A DNA stretch of 64,000 nucleotides from Marthasterias glacialis (lineage: Eukaryota; Echinodermata; Asteroidea; Forcipulatida; Asteriidae): contig OU452219.1 in the NCBI GenBank assembly GCA_911728455.2, positions 13,916,397 through 13,980,396 on the forward strand, in the 5' to 3' direction. The translations under genes were made by a program, and so were the position numbers. Shown here one piece after another: positions 29,397 through 40,105 of this stretch. The notes beneath the pieces are model-generated. The model did no database searches. It had not been told where the DNA came from and was given only the letters and a program-made list of their open reading frames with translations. Position 1 is the stretch's first letter; every line of letters begins with the position of its first letter.

Positions 29397-29567
29397 TTGG
29401 GCCGACCAAAGATGCTCTGGGTGGACAACATCCGAGAATGGTCAGGGTGTGATACCACCGAGCTCAAAGTAGCAGCACTGGAAAGACGGGATGTGGTGGG
29501 AGCGGTGCCAGTGATTCCAGCGCTGTACAATTTGAGGAGGAGACCACCAGCAACCGCCTATGTCTAA
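29397..29567 (+). pseudogene. C-terminal scrap of a LINE-type retrotransposon polyprotein
   Basis: An in-frame segment reads GRPKMLWVDNIREWSGCDTT, then ELKVAALERRDV and ends LRRRPPATAYV before a stop. The R-x-W-x-DNI-REW-(S/T)G word is typical of the C-terminal tail of many invertebrate non-LTR retrotransposons. Only about 57 codons remain, so it is a dead fragment. It lies just downstream of FKBP2, on the opposite strand. Confidence 0.65.
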
Positions 29568-29739
29568 TGATGGTGAGTTGTTAAGATTTGGATGGCTCTG
29601 TCAGCTTACTTGCAGATGGTACAGGAAGTATGAGGATTCACATTGAAATAAAAAAACCTACCTAAACAAATCATTGCATTAATGCTATCAATACTTGTAG
29701 TTCTGAGTGTAAAGAAATTAGGCGTGACTTTCAGACTGG

Positions 29740-29801
29740 TTAAAGCTCCCTCTTCCTGTCAATTTTCATCAGCTCCACCTCGAAGATAAGAGTAGCACCC
29801 C
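29740..29801 (-). CDS. FKBP2: FKBP2 exon 4 with ER retrieval tail
   Basis: The acceptor is cttttccag. Encodes [19 protein letters not shown] and stop. The short tail exon was found from family knowledge and phase, because the open frame around it extends far into the intron. Confidence 0.95.
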
Positions 29802-32372
29802 CTGGAAAAGCAAAAACAGCATCATAGAAATAAACCAGAGAACGGGGACTTCGCCGCCACAAAATAGTGTACCCTCGGCATGCCTCGGCTGGGCTGAAAC
29901 ACGCTCGGCTACCATGGCTGTAAATGCGCGAGTTAACTCCGGAGGTTTCAGCACAGTACAGGAAGAATGCGTATAATACAAAAAATGCGTGGAATGGCAT
30001 AAACACACGCACCGCAAACACGCCAAGCACTTTCATGATAACGCTGGGTGCGCTAAAGCTGCTGATCATGCATACAAAATGCCTAATTTTTCGGAAAATG
30101 TTGGGCTTTCCGAGGGTACACTATTTGAGACACCATAAGGAACAACACGATTACATGGGGCAATATAAGAGGTCCCCGTTTTCTGGTTTACTTCTATGCT
30201 AGTGGACCTCTCACCTCAACATTAAATTTTCTTGCAGTCATCACAATTTTAATGTAATTTATTTTATTTATTTTTAGTCACTGTTTTTATATTCAGCTGG
30301 TCTGGTATTTTAGGTAATAATTGTTGATTGGTTTTATTGCATTGTTGTACTTTTTACATTGTCAAGCCCATCGAGGGATCGGCGATCCATAATGCACTCC
30401 ATAAATAAGTTTTATTATTATTATGAACAAGATATGCAATATGTAACCAAGTTTACACAAAGCACGTTATATTCCTATTAAACAAAAACATCAATCTGTT
30501 TGTCTGTTAAACCTCTAATCAGAGGAAAGGGCCACTCACCTGGGATTTTGGGAGGAGATCCCCGGTCTCCATAGCCTAGATCAGATGGGATGACTAGTTT
30601 CCTCTTCTCTCCGACACACATGCTGAAATGTGTCACGAAACAATAAGATTCATTCTATGCATCGTGATCAACATTTGACACAATTGTGTGAATACCATGA
30701 AATGGTCAAATTTTATTAGTCTTTATACAACTGTTAATGATTGAGCTTTACTTTACAACAATGATTTTTTATGGTGGCTGTGTAAGTGTTGAGCACGCAT
30801 GCTCAAAGGTTTCGTAACTGAGAAGACCCTTTCCTTATTGAGACGAAAGTTTACGCAACCATGGTTAGTAATTCTGTGCTGATGATATGCAACGTCTAGA
30901 AGGGCAATTCATCATGCCTTTTACAAATTTGGCACTGATGCACTTGCGGATGACATGAATACACGCAAATGTTTCCCCTGCCTGGAAACGAAAGCCGTCT
31001 TAAAACGCCATTATGTAATTTTGGACCACCGGACCGAAGGTCGCCCTGTCATTCAACTACAGAGCGTGCGTAGACCATACACACGCCATCTTAACGCTTC
31101 GTTTCACCCACACAAGGACCAGAAAGGTCTTGATTTTACTCGCATTTTGTGGCCATTGAGAGGTGATTTTTTGAGTAATCCCCGGTTATAGTTCTTTGTC
31201 CTTTTGTTCCAGGAAGGGGATTATGAGACATCGAGAGGTTTCCTTCATTATTCATTCATTGTATTTTGGCTCAATGGAGGCAAGTCAGAGTGAGTCGACA
31301 ATCGAACCACGGTGTTTAGTCCACTCCTATGCCTTAGGTAACAGCCGATGTTTTGCAATTCACGCTGCGTTAATTTGACATTTTCTCGGTTGAGAAACAA
31401 AACGGACGATCCAATGAAGAGAATCTTGCTTCTCTTGACATTGTCAAGTCAGGGTTTCTTTGTGCCAGCGGTACCCTCAAAGAAAAAAGATTCTGGCAAT
31501 TTTGCCAAAAGATCCCGCCAGGGGGGATAGGACAAAAAAAAAAGAATCCTGGCAGCAACTGGTTAATACTGAAGGAAATGGATTTAAGTGATCGTTGCCA
31601 ACAGATGGCAACAACCCAAGAAGCCCTACTGAACACTCACTTGAGTAGCCCCTGATCCCAGCCTTTTATCACCTGGCCTGCGCCAAGAGTAAACACAAAA
31701 GGACTCCCCCTTGGAATGCTGCTGTCAAACTCTGTTCCATCCTGTAGTGTGCCCTAGAACAAGAACAAAACAAGAAACAAGTCAAGAAATCAATTGGACC
31801 TCACTATCAGAACCCCCCAAAAAACTTCGACTGGATTTCTGAGAAATATGAATGAGTCCAAATCTCTGACATGGTCACCTCGTCTGCAACTTACATGATG
31901 TTAATACAAGCCACATCATAAAGTTTTACTTTTACTCGTGTTCAGTGAGGATACGGAACCGGCTAGCAGCAATTGCCCACGAAATGAAAAATCTTGCATG
32001 TGAATAGTGGTCTCGCATGATTTGTCAGTTACACCACTCCGCTGCATAGCAAAATTAGAATGCTTGACGCAGTTCAGAGCTAAAATCCAAGTTGCCCGTA
32101 AAGATGGTGTTTGTCCGGGAACTATCTATAAAAGGGATAACTCAACACATGACTCCAGATCTAAATGAGGATTTTCTCTTCCTTACTGTGTAATGCATAT
32201 GCAAGGAGTCACCAGCTTTGGATCTTTGCTGGCAGTTTTCCACTTTCTTCTTGACGCCGATCTGGAGCTTCTTGGGCTTGTCTCCAGCCTCAACAACATC
32301 CAAGACAACAAGACAGGAGACGAGGAGGAATGAAAGCATCCCAGCGCTGAGCACGAACTTTAAAGATGCCAT
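29740..32372 (-). CDS. FKBP2: FKBP2-type ER peptidyl-prolyl isomerase (exons 32372-32187, 31753-31641, 30622-30540, 29801-29740)
   Basis: FKBP2 (FKBP13) is an FK506-binding cis-trans prolyl isomerase of the ER lumen that assists folding of secretory proteins. The four exons join in phase (0, 2, 1) into 147 residues, close to the human length of about 142. Residues 1-29 form a signal peptide with core [30 protein letters not shown] and [10 protein letters not shown] follow. The FKBP pocket can be followed: Tyr61, DGTEFDSS (67-74), [17 protein letters not shown] (81-97, with Val90, Ile91 and Trp94), [14 protein letters not shown] and [10 protein letters not shown]. The C-terminus KREL is a KDEL-like ER retrieval tail; human FKBP2 ends RTEL. 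Codon use and structure look normal, so the gene appears functional. Confidence 0.97.
30540..30622 (-). CDS. FKBP2: FKBP2 exon 3
   Basis: The acceptor is tttcag and the donor CAG/GTGAGT, in phase 1. Encodes [19 protein letters not shown] through PPKIP, a highly conserved FKBP segment. Confidence 0.96.
30945..31545 (+). repeat. Dispersed repeat G, copy 2 (in FKBP2 intron 2)
   Basis: Direct-orientation counterpart of 1910-2510. Copies differ by many substitutions and indels, so the insertions are old. Confidence 0.7.
31641..31753 (-). CDS. FKBP2: FKBP2 exon 2
   Basis: The acceptor is gttctag and the donor AA/GTGAGT, in phase 2. Encodes [12 protein letters not shown] through [12 protein letters not shown], the centre of the isomerase fold. 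Confidence 0.96.
32187..32372 (-). CDS. FKBP2: FKBP2 exon 1
   Basis: Starts at the first ATG, directly before a signal peptide, and ends MHYT/ with donor GTAAGG in phase 0. The open frame runs on for 14 codons into the intron, but those residues do not fit the family. Confidence 0.96.
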
Positions 32373-32662
32373 CTTGGAAAATTAATCTTCAATTCCGAAA
32401 AAAAAATGTTTTATTTATAATTAATAGTAATATCAAAATGATGAATGATTGATACATGTTTCCATATATGAAAGTAACAAATTTTGACCTTTACTAGTTT
32501 TGACAATCGTAACCCTCGATAAGGAATGTGACAAAGAGCTATGATTATCCCAGCAAGACGTTTACCTGTCTGATCTTTACATGCTTTATTAAACATGTTA
32601 AATTAGAGATGAGTGTTTGAAAGATGAGTGTGTACGACAATAATGCCGATGGATGGACACTA
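32373..32662. promoter_or_regulatory. FKBP2: Upstream region of FKBP2
   Basis: Must contain the FKBP2 5' UTR and promoter or a first intron. No TATA box, ER-stress element or CpG island could be picked out with confidence. Confidence 0.3.
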
Positions 32663-33197
32663 GACCCAGCCTCCATCTTTTGAATTTTGGCTTCGACCGT
32701 CGTACTACCATGGACATGGTACTACTACTAGTAGTAGTACTAATAGACCTTATGCATTCACCGCCATCTTTCAGGTCAAATGCAGCTGTTATGACCTCAG
32801 TAAGAGGGTATCCTTTCCTGTACTAATGCATAAGGTCCATTATGACCATCCAAGTCAAAATTTAAACCAATTTTTTTTCTTGACATGGACAAAAAAGGAG
32901 TACGGCACCCCAGTTACTCTGTCCAATCTAGATGGTCACCCTCCATTTATCCACCTAAGGCGCTTTTTGGGTCTTTAAACTGAAACAGATTCACAAATAC
33001 CATGTTTCAGCTTTGTCCCAATAACCTTCCTTTGTTCATTAGAAGTACGCAAACAACCCTTGAAACTTGATCAAAGTCGCAACTATGACCATCCACAGAG
33101 GTAGCATCCAAGTCAAAATTAAAAAAAAGTCCCTTTTTTTATTTTGACTTGGACGAAAAAGGTGTGCAGCACGCCCCAGTTACTGCCACACTGGGTC
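32663..33197. mobile_element. TA-flanked MITE family M, long copy M3
   Basis: Ends TA/gacccagcc and ctgggtc/TA. Inside are repeated cccagttact words. It is about 535 bp and contains the nested element at 32746-32839. Confidence 0.6.
32746..32839. mobile_element. Small TA MITE nested in M3
   Basis: Inverted ends gaccttatgcatt and aatgcataaggtc, flanked by TA-type dinucleotides. About 95 bp. Confidence 0.72.
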
Positions 33198-33422
33198 TAG
33201 CTTGACACCCCTCATTTATAACATCTACCTCCATGCTCTATCTAATTCTACCTCCATGGTCCGCTCCTACCATGAGGATGCACGGCCAAAACAGTGGAAA
33301 GCCATTCCGAAGTCAAAATCACAACTTACTTAGTCTTACTCTTAGTCTTATTTTAGAGTAGACTTAGTTTAGATCGTCCAACCATGTTCACGTCTAATTT
33401 CCTTCCTCCATGTTCAGACTTA

Positions 33423-33565
33423 GACCCAGTAACTGGGACGCTGTATTCCTTTTTGAGATTTTGACATTTTATAATTAATACAACCGATAAAACACCTGAT
33501 ACAATCATAATGTCAAAATCTCTAGAAAGGAGTGCAGCGCCCCAGTTACCACCAGTTACTGGGTC
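33423..33565. mobile_element. TA-flanked foldback MITE family M, copy M1
   Basis: Ends TA/gacccagtaactggg and cagttactgggtc/TA. The arms continue with tttgagattttgaca and its inverted form tgtcaaaatctctag. A related copy is at 43253-43345. Confidence 0.8.
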
Positions 33566-34490
33566 TAGTTTTGTAGTTGGTTCAGACCATGGAGGTAGAA
33601 TTAGACTCCATGTTCAGACTAACGGGAAAATGGTATTTAGTATATAAATGATAATTATAAAATGAAATGAACTAGTTTACAAAAAAAATAACAAATTTCC
33701 TGTATAAAAATGTTTGATCCTTACCGGGAAGTGGTCCACTTTCTTGTAGTTGTTGGACTTGTACCTCACCCACCTAATTCCTACACAAACCACTGGCCCC
33801 CAAGCACAAAAATGCTAAAGAAAGTACACGTATCTAGTCTGTTGCACGATTTTCCGAGAATTTAGTCCTAAACCGGGGAAAGAGTCTGATCCATGTGTGT
33901 TTTACTAAGTGTCCCAGACGTCTGCGACACAAAAGTACGTGTTAATAAAAGAACACGAATTAAACCAGACTGTGCCAAGTTTTGTCAACCTCGTTCTGTA
34001 GCTGGAGGTTTTTGTGTTTTGTTTGCATTTTTCTAGTCTTGGTTTAAGACTCTCCAGCTATATCTCACGATCCACTGCCACAAGAGGGCGCGCTCTCAAC
34101 CTAGACCGCTATCACCCCCGGCCACTGATATCTATCATTATAACACCTCTTCCTTTGATTCTATCTGTTGATTGGCCGAACGTGCGTCACGTGGTGTTGT
34201 GTATTTTTACTATCACACTGCACACCGACCAAAAGAACTATCAAATGGTACTATCCAATGACAACCTCGAACCCGGTGAAACGATCAAATAATACGTGCA
34301 TTTGAAATACGATATGAGAACGAATGCAGTGTGGTACCCCCACAGACATAGGTTCTTTATGTCTGTGGGTACCCCACTTTCTTTTTGTCAAAATTTCCTG
34401 TCAGATTTTATACAGTTGTTTGAAGACTGATATACGCACAGTTGTTTGACGAATATTACCACAAAATGGATGAAATTGAGGTGTTATAAA
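33566..34490. other. Intergenic, no gene recognised
   Basis: Contains a short hairpin around 34336-34374 (tacccccacagacata and the mirrored tatgtctgtgggta). No coding family seen. Confidence 0.4.
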
Positions 34491-34623
34491 ACAAATATTG
34501 ACTGCTTTATCTCGTGGCGTAGTAAAACTAGTCACTCTCGGTGATCCCCGGGAAGATAGGCTGCTCCTGGGATCACCTCGAGTAACTAGTTTTACTACGC
34601 CACTCGAAGCAGTCAATATTTGT
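34491..34623. mobile_element. Foldback element S, near-perfect palindrome
   Basis: The left arm acaaatattgactgctttat and gtggcgtagtaaaactagt is mirrored by actagttttactacgccac and gaagcagtcaatatttgt. The arms pair for about 60 bp with few mismatches, so the copy is probably young. Confidence 0.85.
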
Positions 34624-34628
34624 ATATT

Positions 34629-34802
34629 ATGCCCTTTTCGAATCCACGGCTTTGGCTTTGGATTCGGCTTCAGTGTCCGTCCTCTCGTGTGAAGCCCTGA
34701 GCGCGTCCGCAAAGCACGCACAATAATTGTCATAGCAACCGCAGGGCCAAGCTAGCCTGAGCCGAATCCGGAGCCGAAGCCGTGGTTTCGAAAAGGGCCA
34801 TA
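34629..34802. mobile_element. Foldback element T, adjoining S
   Basis: Inverted ends tatgcccttttcgaatccac and tggtttcgaaaagggccata. Arms are about 45 bp with ggctttgg/ccgaagcc variation. It starts 5 bases after element S. Confidence 0.83.
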
Positions 34803-34834
34803 GAGATCAGTGTATCACCCCGATGGCGTAAATA

Positions 34835-35065
34835 TTTGCGATCTGGGACCAAATCATGAATATTGGCGTCAATATTTGCGGCTGTGAATATTGCCGTCAA
34901 TATTTGCAACATGGGGCCAAGTCGTGAATATTGGCAACATGGGGCCAAGTTGTGAATATTAGTGTAAATATTTGCGTCAATATTTGCGACTTGGGGCAAA
35001 GTTGTGAGGATTTGCGTCAATATTTGAGACTTGGGGTACAAAACGTGAATATTGACGTCAATATA
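34835..35065. repeat. Minisatellite with about 40-bp units
   Basis: Degenerate repeats built from gtgaatattggcgtcaata, tttgcgacttgggg and ccaagtt, roughly 5-6 units with internal deletions. Confidence 0.75.
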
Positions 35066-35856
35066 ATTATATGTGCGATGTCCCTTTAAAGCCACCATGG
35101 CTAACAGTGCTGCTCTCAACATGGTAGGAACGTGTTCTGCTGCTTGGGAGAACATTTTGGTCTAGCTTAAGGGCTGCTACACAAGTTATACAATTGGTCT
35201 AGAAATATTATTTATGTTTTAACCATACACTGATGTGTGCTCAGTACTTTCCCAATTTCTGTGAAAAAATCACAGGCATAAAACTCGGGTGGCCTAGAAA
35301 TGTTCTCTATGATATGGCCAAATCAAAGATTTGGGCCAAACTTGTGAAAAGACGGCAGGGCTTTGCAATGAACAATTATCGAACGGCTGAACGCCCTTCT
35401 TAGTGAATTCGTGTTTATTCCATGTTGGCAACATGACGTGTATCAACTGGTAACCGTACATTAAGTAGATTTACAATATCGGACAAAGACTTTAACGTGA
35501 CAACGACAAACAAACAAATAAACAAAGCATACCACTGAAGAGACCACAGTGACATCATAAAACTTATATTAAACAGATTTGAATGCAACTATAGGTTCAA
35601 CTTCAAAATTAGCGAAAAATGTAAACACGACTAAACGATAATTTGAAATCAAACAAAATCGGAAAGTTCAAGACTGGTGTGCACAATAGTTAGTTTGGTA
35701 GTTGAACTTTTATCAATGAGAAAATATAAATTACACAAACAAAGATCAATGAATCTTAAGTATTACATGAAAAAAAGAGAGAGAGAACAAAATTGAAAAG
35801 TTCAAGATTGGTGTGCACAATCTTAAAAAATATTGACAAAATAAACCGCCATCTTA
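35066..35856. other. Intergenic, no gene recognised
   Basis: Two related segments (35650-35690 and 35785-35822) share ttgaaaagttcaaga- and tggtgtgcacaat-type words, suggesting a local duplication of about 140 bases. Nothing coding. Confidence 0.4.
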
Positions 35857-35929
35857 GGGATAGATAGCTCAGTTGGTCAAAGCGCCGGCATGTTGATCCG
35901 GAGGTCGCAGATTCAAATCCAATTCTAGT
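35857..35929 (+). repeat. tRNA-like SINE head, worn
   Basis: It has tagctcagttggtcaaagcg (A box) and gattcaaatcc (B box), the same type as 50215-50285. The acceptor and anticodon stems are imperfect, so it is not called a functional tRNA. A SINE body may follow to about 36.17 kb. Confidence 0.6.
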
Positions 35930-36686
35930 AAAAAAAAAGGCTGTTAGACTTTGGGCGCCATTAAAATGATAGGATAAAAGTCGCGAACGAGTCTTCTTCC
36001 TTCTTGAGCTTGTAGATTCAAAAGTTTAACTGATACTTGCGGGGGTCCTTGTATGTATGGGGTAGGAGTAGCATGGTCAGGCTGTCAGAAATGTTGGCAC
36101 CAGTCTCATCGCCGGATCCATGCGTTTAAAACAGAGACGTCAGAGCCATTCACGGAAGTGTATTTAGGACAAAGCAGAACATTCCGGATGAAATAGTAAA
36201 TCGCCCGGGCGAAATAGTAATCCGTTTTTCTTTCTTTCTGCATTGTCGTAAATACACTTTTATAATATACGCTTCCGTAGCTTCTGTAGTTTCGTTAAGT
36301 TCTCGATAAAAAAACTACTCTCGAAAAAAAAGAAAAATCTTGAAAAAAAATAACAATAATTTTGAGAAGAAAAATCTTGGGGAAAAAAAATCTCTCGAAA
36401 GAAAAATATATAGCCTATATATATAGGCCCTATATAAAAATAAGTAAATAAAAAATATGCTCCTGTAAAAAAATTAAATATGGTACTAATGGGCTTTCGC
36501 AGTTTCGATTTACTTAATTTACATTAAGTATGAATGGGCTTTAATAAGTTAAGATTATTGGATGTCACCAGATACTAGAAACACAAGATGGACACCTTGT
36601 GCCGTTTTGCACAGTAGATGTAACGCCTTTTTACCTACCAACCGCGTGATGACGCCCTTCCCCGTTCGTCAATTTTGCTAGGATTA

Positions 36687-36877
36687 CAGGGGCGGATCCG
36701 GGGGGGGGGCATGGGGGCGCACGTCCCCTATTTTTCCTTCCGAAAAAAATCAAGATATCATCCCGCCCATTTGCAATGAGAAATATACTTTCGACATCCA
36801 ATCATCATTTGCTGCTTGATTGGTAAATTTCACGGCCCCCCCCCCCTCCCGTTTGGAAAATCCTGGATCCGGCCCTG
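36687..36877. mobile_element. hAT-like MITE with CAGGG ends
   Basis: Starts CAGGGGCGGATCCGGGGG and ends with the inverted tcctggatccggccctg. Opposed G and C runs lie just inside. The flanking ggatta and gattatt suggest a partly preserved target duplication. Confidence 0.75.
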
Positions 36878-37520
36878 GATTATTGGCACAATTTATTGCT
36901 GAACGGTGTGCAGTCATCTCGACTCAAATCCATTTCGACTGATGGTTTTGAGTCGAGATGGCGTGCGTCGAGTCGGTTTTGAGTCGAGATGGCCCTACAC
37001 CTACTGAACACAAATTTTTTTGATCTGCCTTCACGTTTTTTTAGTTGGTGGGTTCGTTTGGCCTAAGTTTTTCTATTTAGACCCTACTTATTGCGCAAAC
37101 GATCTATGGGCAGCAGGCGCACCCATTTTGCGTTTCATGTTTCTACATAGTGTCCTATCTTGTGTTTCTAGTATATTTGATGTCACCATATTTTTGGAAG
37201 CGCATGAGTATAGTGATTACTGTAAAAGTTTGTCACTAATTTTATAATGCTTAGAGTTTGGTTTTTAATATTAGTACATAGTTTTATGTTCAGTAATACA
37301 ATTTTCTCAAGGTGAGGAAATTTCTGTATACAATTTTTTGCAAATTAACTTGACATTATATACTTTTACGTGTTTATTGACAAACATATGGGAAGGTATT
37401 ATTATAATATGTGATGGGGGAGTTAGAAAAAGTTGTGTAAAACGTAGGCTAGTTAGCTTGCCCAACTGTAAACTAACTGCATGGCCCTCAAATTGAACAT
37501 GCACTGTTCATCCATGTTTA
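36878..37520. other. 3' flank of the SLC44 gene
   Basis: Contains three gagtcgagatgg-type words in inverted and direct order (36917-36992). On the minus strand an AATAAA at 37378-37373, about 140 bases past the stop, is the likely poly(A) signal of the transporter gene. Confidence 0.5.
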
Positions 37521-39716
37521 CTACATGTTGTCTTGCATTTCATGGTCTCTCACTTTTTTCTTCGCCTTCTTGGGTTTCTTATTCTTCTTACCAAGGACAC
37601 TCATTAGACTCTTTGACATGAAGTAGGGCTTCTCCACAGATCCATCATGGCGCTCCAGATCTTCCAGGAAGCACAGGAATAAAGTGTCCACTCCCATGTC
37701 ATATACGGCAAAGAAGACAGCTGCAATGACGTAGGAGAAGATGCCGATGACCACAATGGGTGCCCAGATGTAATTCAGAGGCGGTACTGGAATCAGAGGA
37801 TTTGACTCCCACGTAAAGTAGTAGAAGGCACCCACAGTGACGCCCAAGGTGATGGTCAGTTTAAAGATGAACAGCAAGAAGCTTGTGATGCTATTCAGTA
37901 CGGCAGCGCGCAGGATGTTCCTCATGAGGAGGAAGAAGGCGTCCTTGGCAGCTGCACAGAATGAGCGGCCGTATATAGCAATCTCAATGTAGGCATTGCG
38001 GTTGATGTACCGGATGAACTTCTCAAGACACCAGAAGAAACACTGGCAGCAGCATAAGATGAAGCGCATGATGCAGTTGTCCAAACCAGAGCCTTTCAGT
38101 TTCTTTTCCACGTACTCCAGGATAACACGGATGAACTGTACTATAGTGACGATGAGGGAGCCGAATGCCAGGGAGCCGAGGTGGTATCGGATGGCTCGCC
38201 AGAGGGAACTGGCAATGGGGCAAGCAGGGATGTCACTCGGCTTGGAGAAAGCCCAATAGTATGAGGCAAATGCCCCAGCTAAAGTCATCTCCCCCAATGC
38301 TATGATAAAATTGACCATCCATAACAGGGCAAACAACATGTACAGCTGGAAGTACAGTTTGTAATCTGGGACATCGTAACTGACAAACTGACATTTTGCC
38401 GGTGAGACAATCGATGTGTTGAATGTCGACATGTCACACGCAGAGCCATTCTTGACATCTGACCCGAGTGGAGCGTCAACAACTTTATAACTTGCCTCGC
38501 CGATCGATGCCAAAAATACCATAATAAAAGCCCAGAAGACGGCGAATATGATCTGGAGAAGGAATGGCAAGATGGGACCGAGGAGGGTAGATGCCATCAT
38601 GCCCATGGCTCTGCTTGTCTCTTCAATTACAGCCGTGGCAAGTCGAATGCGGTTGAACAACACCAAAATGACCAAGAGGAGAATGCCACCAATCACGCTT
38701 AGAATGATGGCGAAGACAAGCCAGATGACAGAAGATTGGAGGTAGCATTCCGGGTCGAGATAGTTAAAAGTGGCGTCTCCAAAATTACCACATTTAGATT
38801 GGTCTGTGTATTGAAAATATTGCGAGTAGCAAAAGTAATTTCCAAAAGCAATGAGAGCAACGAAGACTGCAATTACCGCCCAAACAATGAAAGTCGCCAA
38901 CCATTGCATGAGCACGAGAAGGAAATAACAGAGAAACATTGTTCCTCCTAGAGCTACTAAGATGAAAGGCCATGTTTTCAAGAAGTCATCTACAAGGTTC
39001 TCAATTTGCTCAAGGTTGTACACAAAACTCACCAACGCCCCCAAAGTGTTCACTTGCTCTGTGGTTGTGTTGCGCCCATTATCGGTCTGGCCGTTCTCGT
39101 CTGCAAAGTTGATGGGGAGACACCGTCCAGCGAACGGTTCGCTTGGGACGTAGTAGACGGCACACAATTCCTTAGTCGCCAACTCCAAGACTTTAGTGAT
39201 GTCATTACCAACATACGCTTTCGGATCAATGTCATATCGACAGATGAGCTTGTCCCAGTCCACAGTATAAAGATCCACCACTTCCAGTAAAGAGAAAGTG
39301 GTATTGGGGCACGACTTCACACATACTTGAGGAGTTGGGCAGCTGAGTGATATCACTACGGTAGACGATAGACAAGACAACCAATCAAAGTAGAAAGCAT
39401 AGGGTTTGGTCTTCACCGTGTCGCTCACCCCACACAGCTGCCCCTGGTAGTCGGATGGGTACAACAAAGTATCTGGATTTCCAAATGAGAAGGCAAAATA
39501 GGCGACCACTCCCATGCCGGCCAAGAAGACCAGAAATATCACACAGCAAATGACGTCGGTGCAGCTTCGGTTACGGATGGGCCCGGTGAACGTTCGGTTG
39601 TACTGCCGTGGTTTCCCGTAATTCTTCCCTTTACGTTCGTCCTCCACATCATCGTCAGGTCTGTCGATGTTTTCCACTGAAGACGTGTTCTTGGTTTTCT
39701 TAGCTCCGAGACCCAT
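37521..39716 (-). CDS. Choline transporter-like protein, SLC44 (CTL) family, single-exon reading frame
   Basis: CTL/SLC44 proteins are multi-pass membrane proteins of choline/ethanolamine transport at plasma and mitochondrial membranes. This 731-residue frame is full length (CTL2/4/5 are about 700). After a charged cytosolic start comes TM1 (about 54-78), then a long Cys-rich extracellular loop (79-247) with possible N-glycosylation sites (NTT at 138 and 216). A dense membrane region (249-490, 511-533) follows. The family signature is at 549-600: IMRFILCCCQCFFWCLEKFI, then NRNAYIEIAIYGRSFC and AKDAFFLLMRN. The last membrane segments lie at 605-634 and 650-675, before a Lys-rich tail. Resemblance is greatest to the CTL2/4/5 group. 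No intron interrupts it, whereas vertebrate genes have many, so this may be an old retrocopy or an intron-loss lineage. The intact frame argues that it is functional. Confidence 0.96.
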   Translation of the reverse strand: MGLGAKKTKNTSSVENIDRPDDDVEDERKGKNYGKPRQYNRTFTGPIRNRSCTDVICCVIFLVFLAGMGVVAYFAFSFGNPDTLLYPSDYQGQLCGVSDTVKTKPYAFYFDWLSCLSSTVVISLSCPTPQVCVKSCPNTTFSLLEVVDLYTVDWDKLICRYDIDPKAYVGNDITKVLELATKELCAVYYVPSEPFAGRCLPINFADENGQTDNGRNTTTEQVNTLGALVSFVYNLEQIENLVDDFLKTWPFILVALGGTMFLCYFLLVLMQWLATFIVWAVIAVFVALIAFGNYFCYSQYFQYTDQSKCGNFGDATFNYLDPECYLQSSVIWLVFAIILSVIGGILLLVILVLFNRIRLATAVIEETSRAMGMMASTLLGPILPFLLQIIFAVFWAFIMVFLASIGEASYKVVDAPLGSDVKNGSACDMSTFNTSIVSPAKCQFVSYDVPDYKLYFQLYMLFALLWMVNFIIALGEMTLAGAFASYYWAFSKPSDIPACPIASSLWRAIRYHLGSLAFGSLIVTIVQFIRVILEYVEKKLKGSGLDNCIMRFILCCCQCFFWCLEKFIRYINRNAYIEIAIYGRSFCAAAKDAFFLLMRNILRAAVLNSITSFLLFIFKLTITLGVTVGAFYYFTWESNPLIPVPPLNYIWAPIVVIGIFSYVIAAVFFAVYDMGVDTLFLCFLEDLERHDGSVEKPYFMSKSLMSVLGKKNKKPKKAKKKVRDHEMQDNM

Positions 39717-39795
39717 TTTTGCGACTCTTCAAACTCGAGAAAATTCGTGACTAAACTTGATGGGGCCGTAACCTACTGTTTTATGACACACTTTT

Positions 39796-40035
39796 TACTG
39801 CAGACGAGAGTTCGTTCTTTTGTGAGCCGGACTTGAATCACGGCCTCGCCGAAATAGTCCAGCCTTTTGTTTTTGTTTTTTTAACTAAAATAACTAAAAA
39901 CTGTCATACCTATATTACTGCAGACGACAGTTCGTTCTTTTGTGAGCCGGACTTGAATCACGGCCTCGCCGAAATAGTCCAGCCTTTTGTTTTTGTTTTT
40001 TTAACTAAAATAACTAAAAACTGTCATACCTATAC
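39796..40035. repeat. 120-bp tandem duplication upstream of the SLC44 start
   Basis: Bases 39796-39915 and 39916-40035 are identical except for about one base (cagacgagag/cagacgacag). The unit contains tgtgagccggacttgaatca and cggcctcgccgaaatagtcc. It begins about 80 bases upstream of the ATG, so it lies in the promoter or 5' UTR. Confidence 0.95.
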
Positions 40036-40105
40036 CCGGATTTAGATAATGGATTCGCTGAAACGAATCTAGCCTTTTGTTTTTTGTTAGTGTTTTTTCT
40101 TTTTC
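40036..40105. repeat. Diverged third partial copy of the 120-bp unit
   Basis: It has cccggatttagataa, ggattcgctgaaacgaatct and agccttttgttttttgttag, in the order of the 120-bp unit but with many changes. An older duplication probably preceded the recent one. Confidence 0.55.

Noticed and set aside
29740-30069. A 109-codon minus-strand frame ending at the FKBP2 stop
   Set aside because: Only its last 62 bases are exon. The remainder is FKBP2 intron 3.
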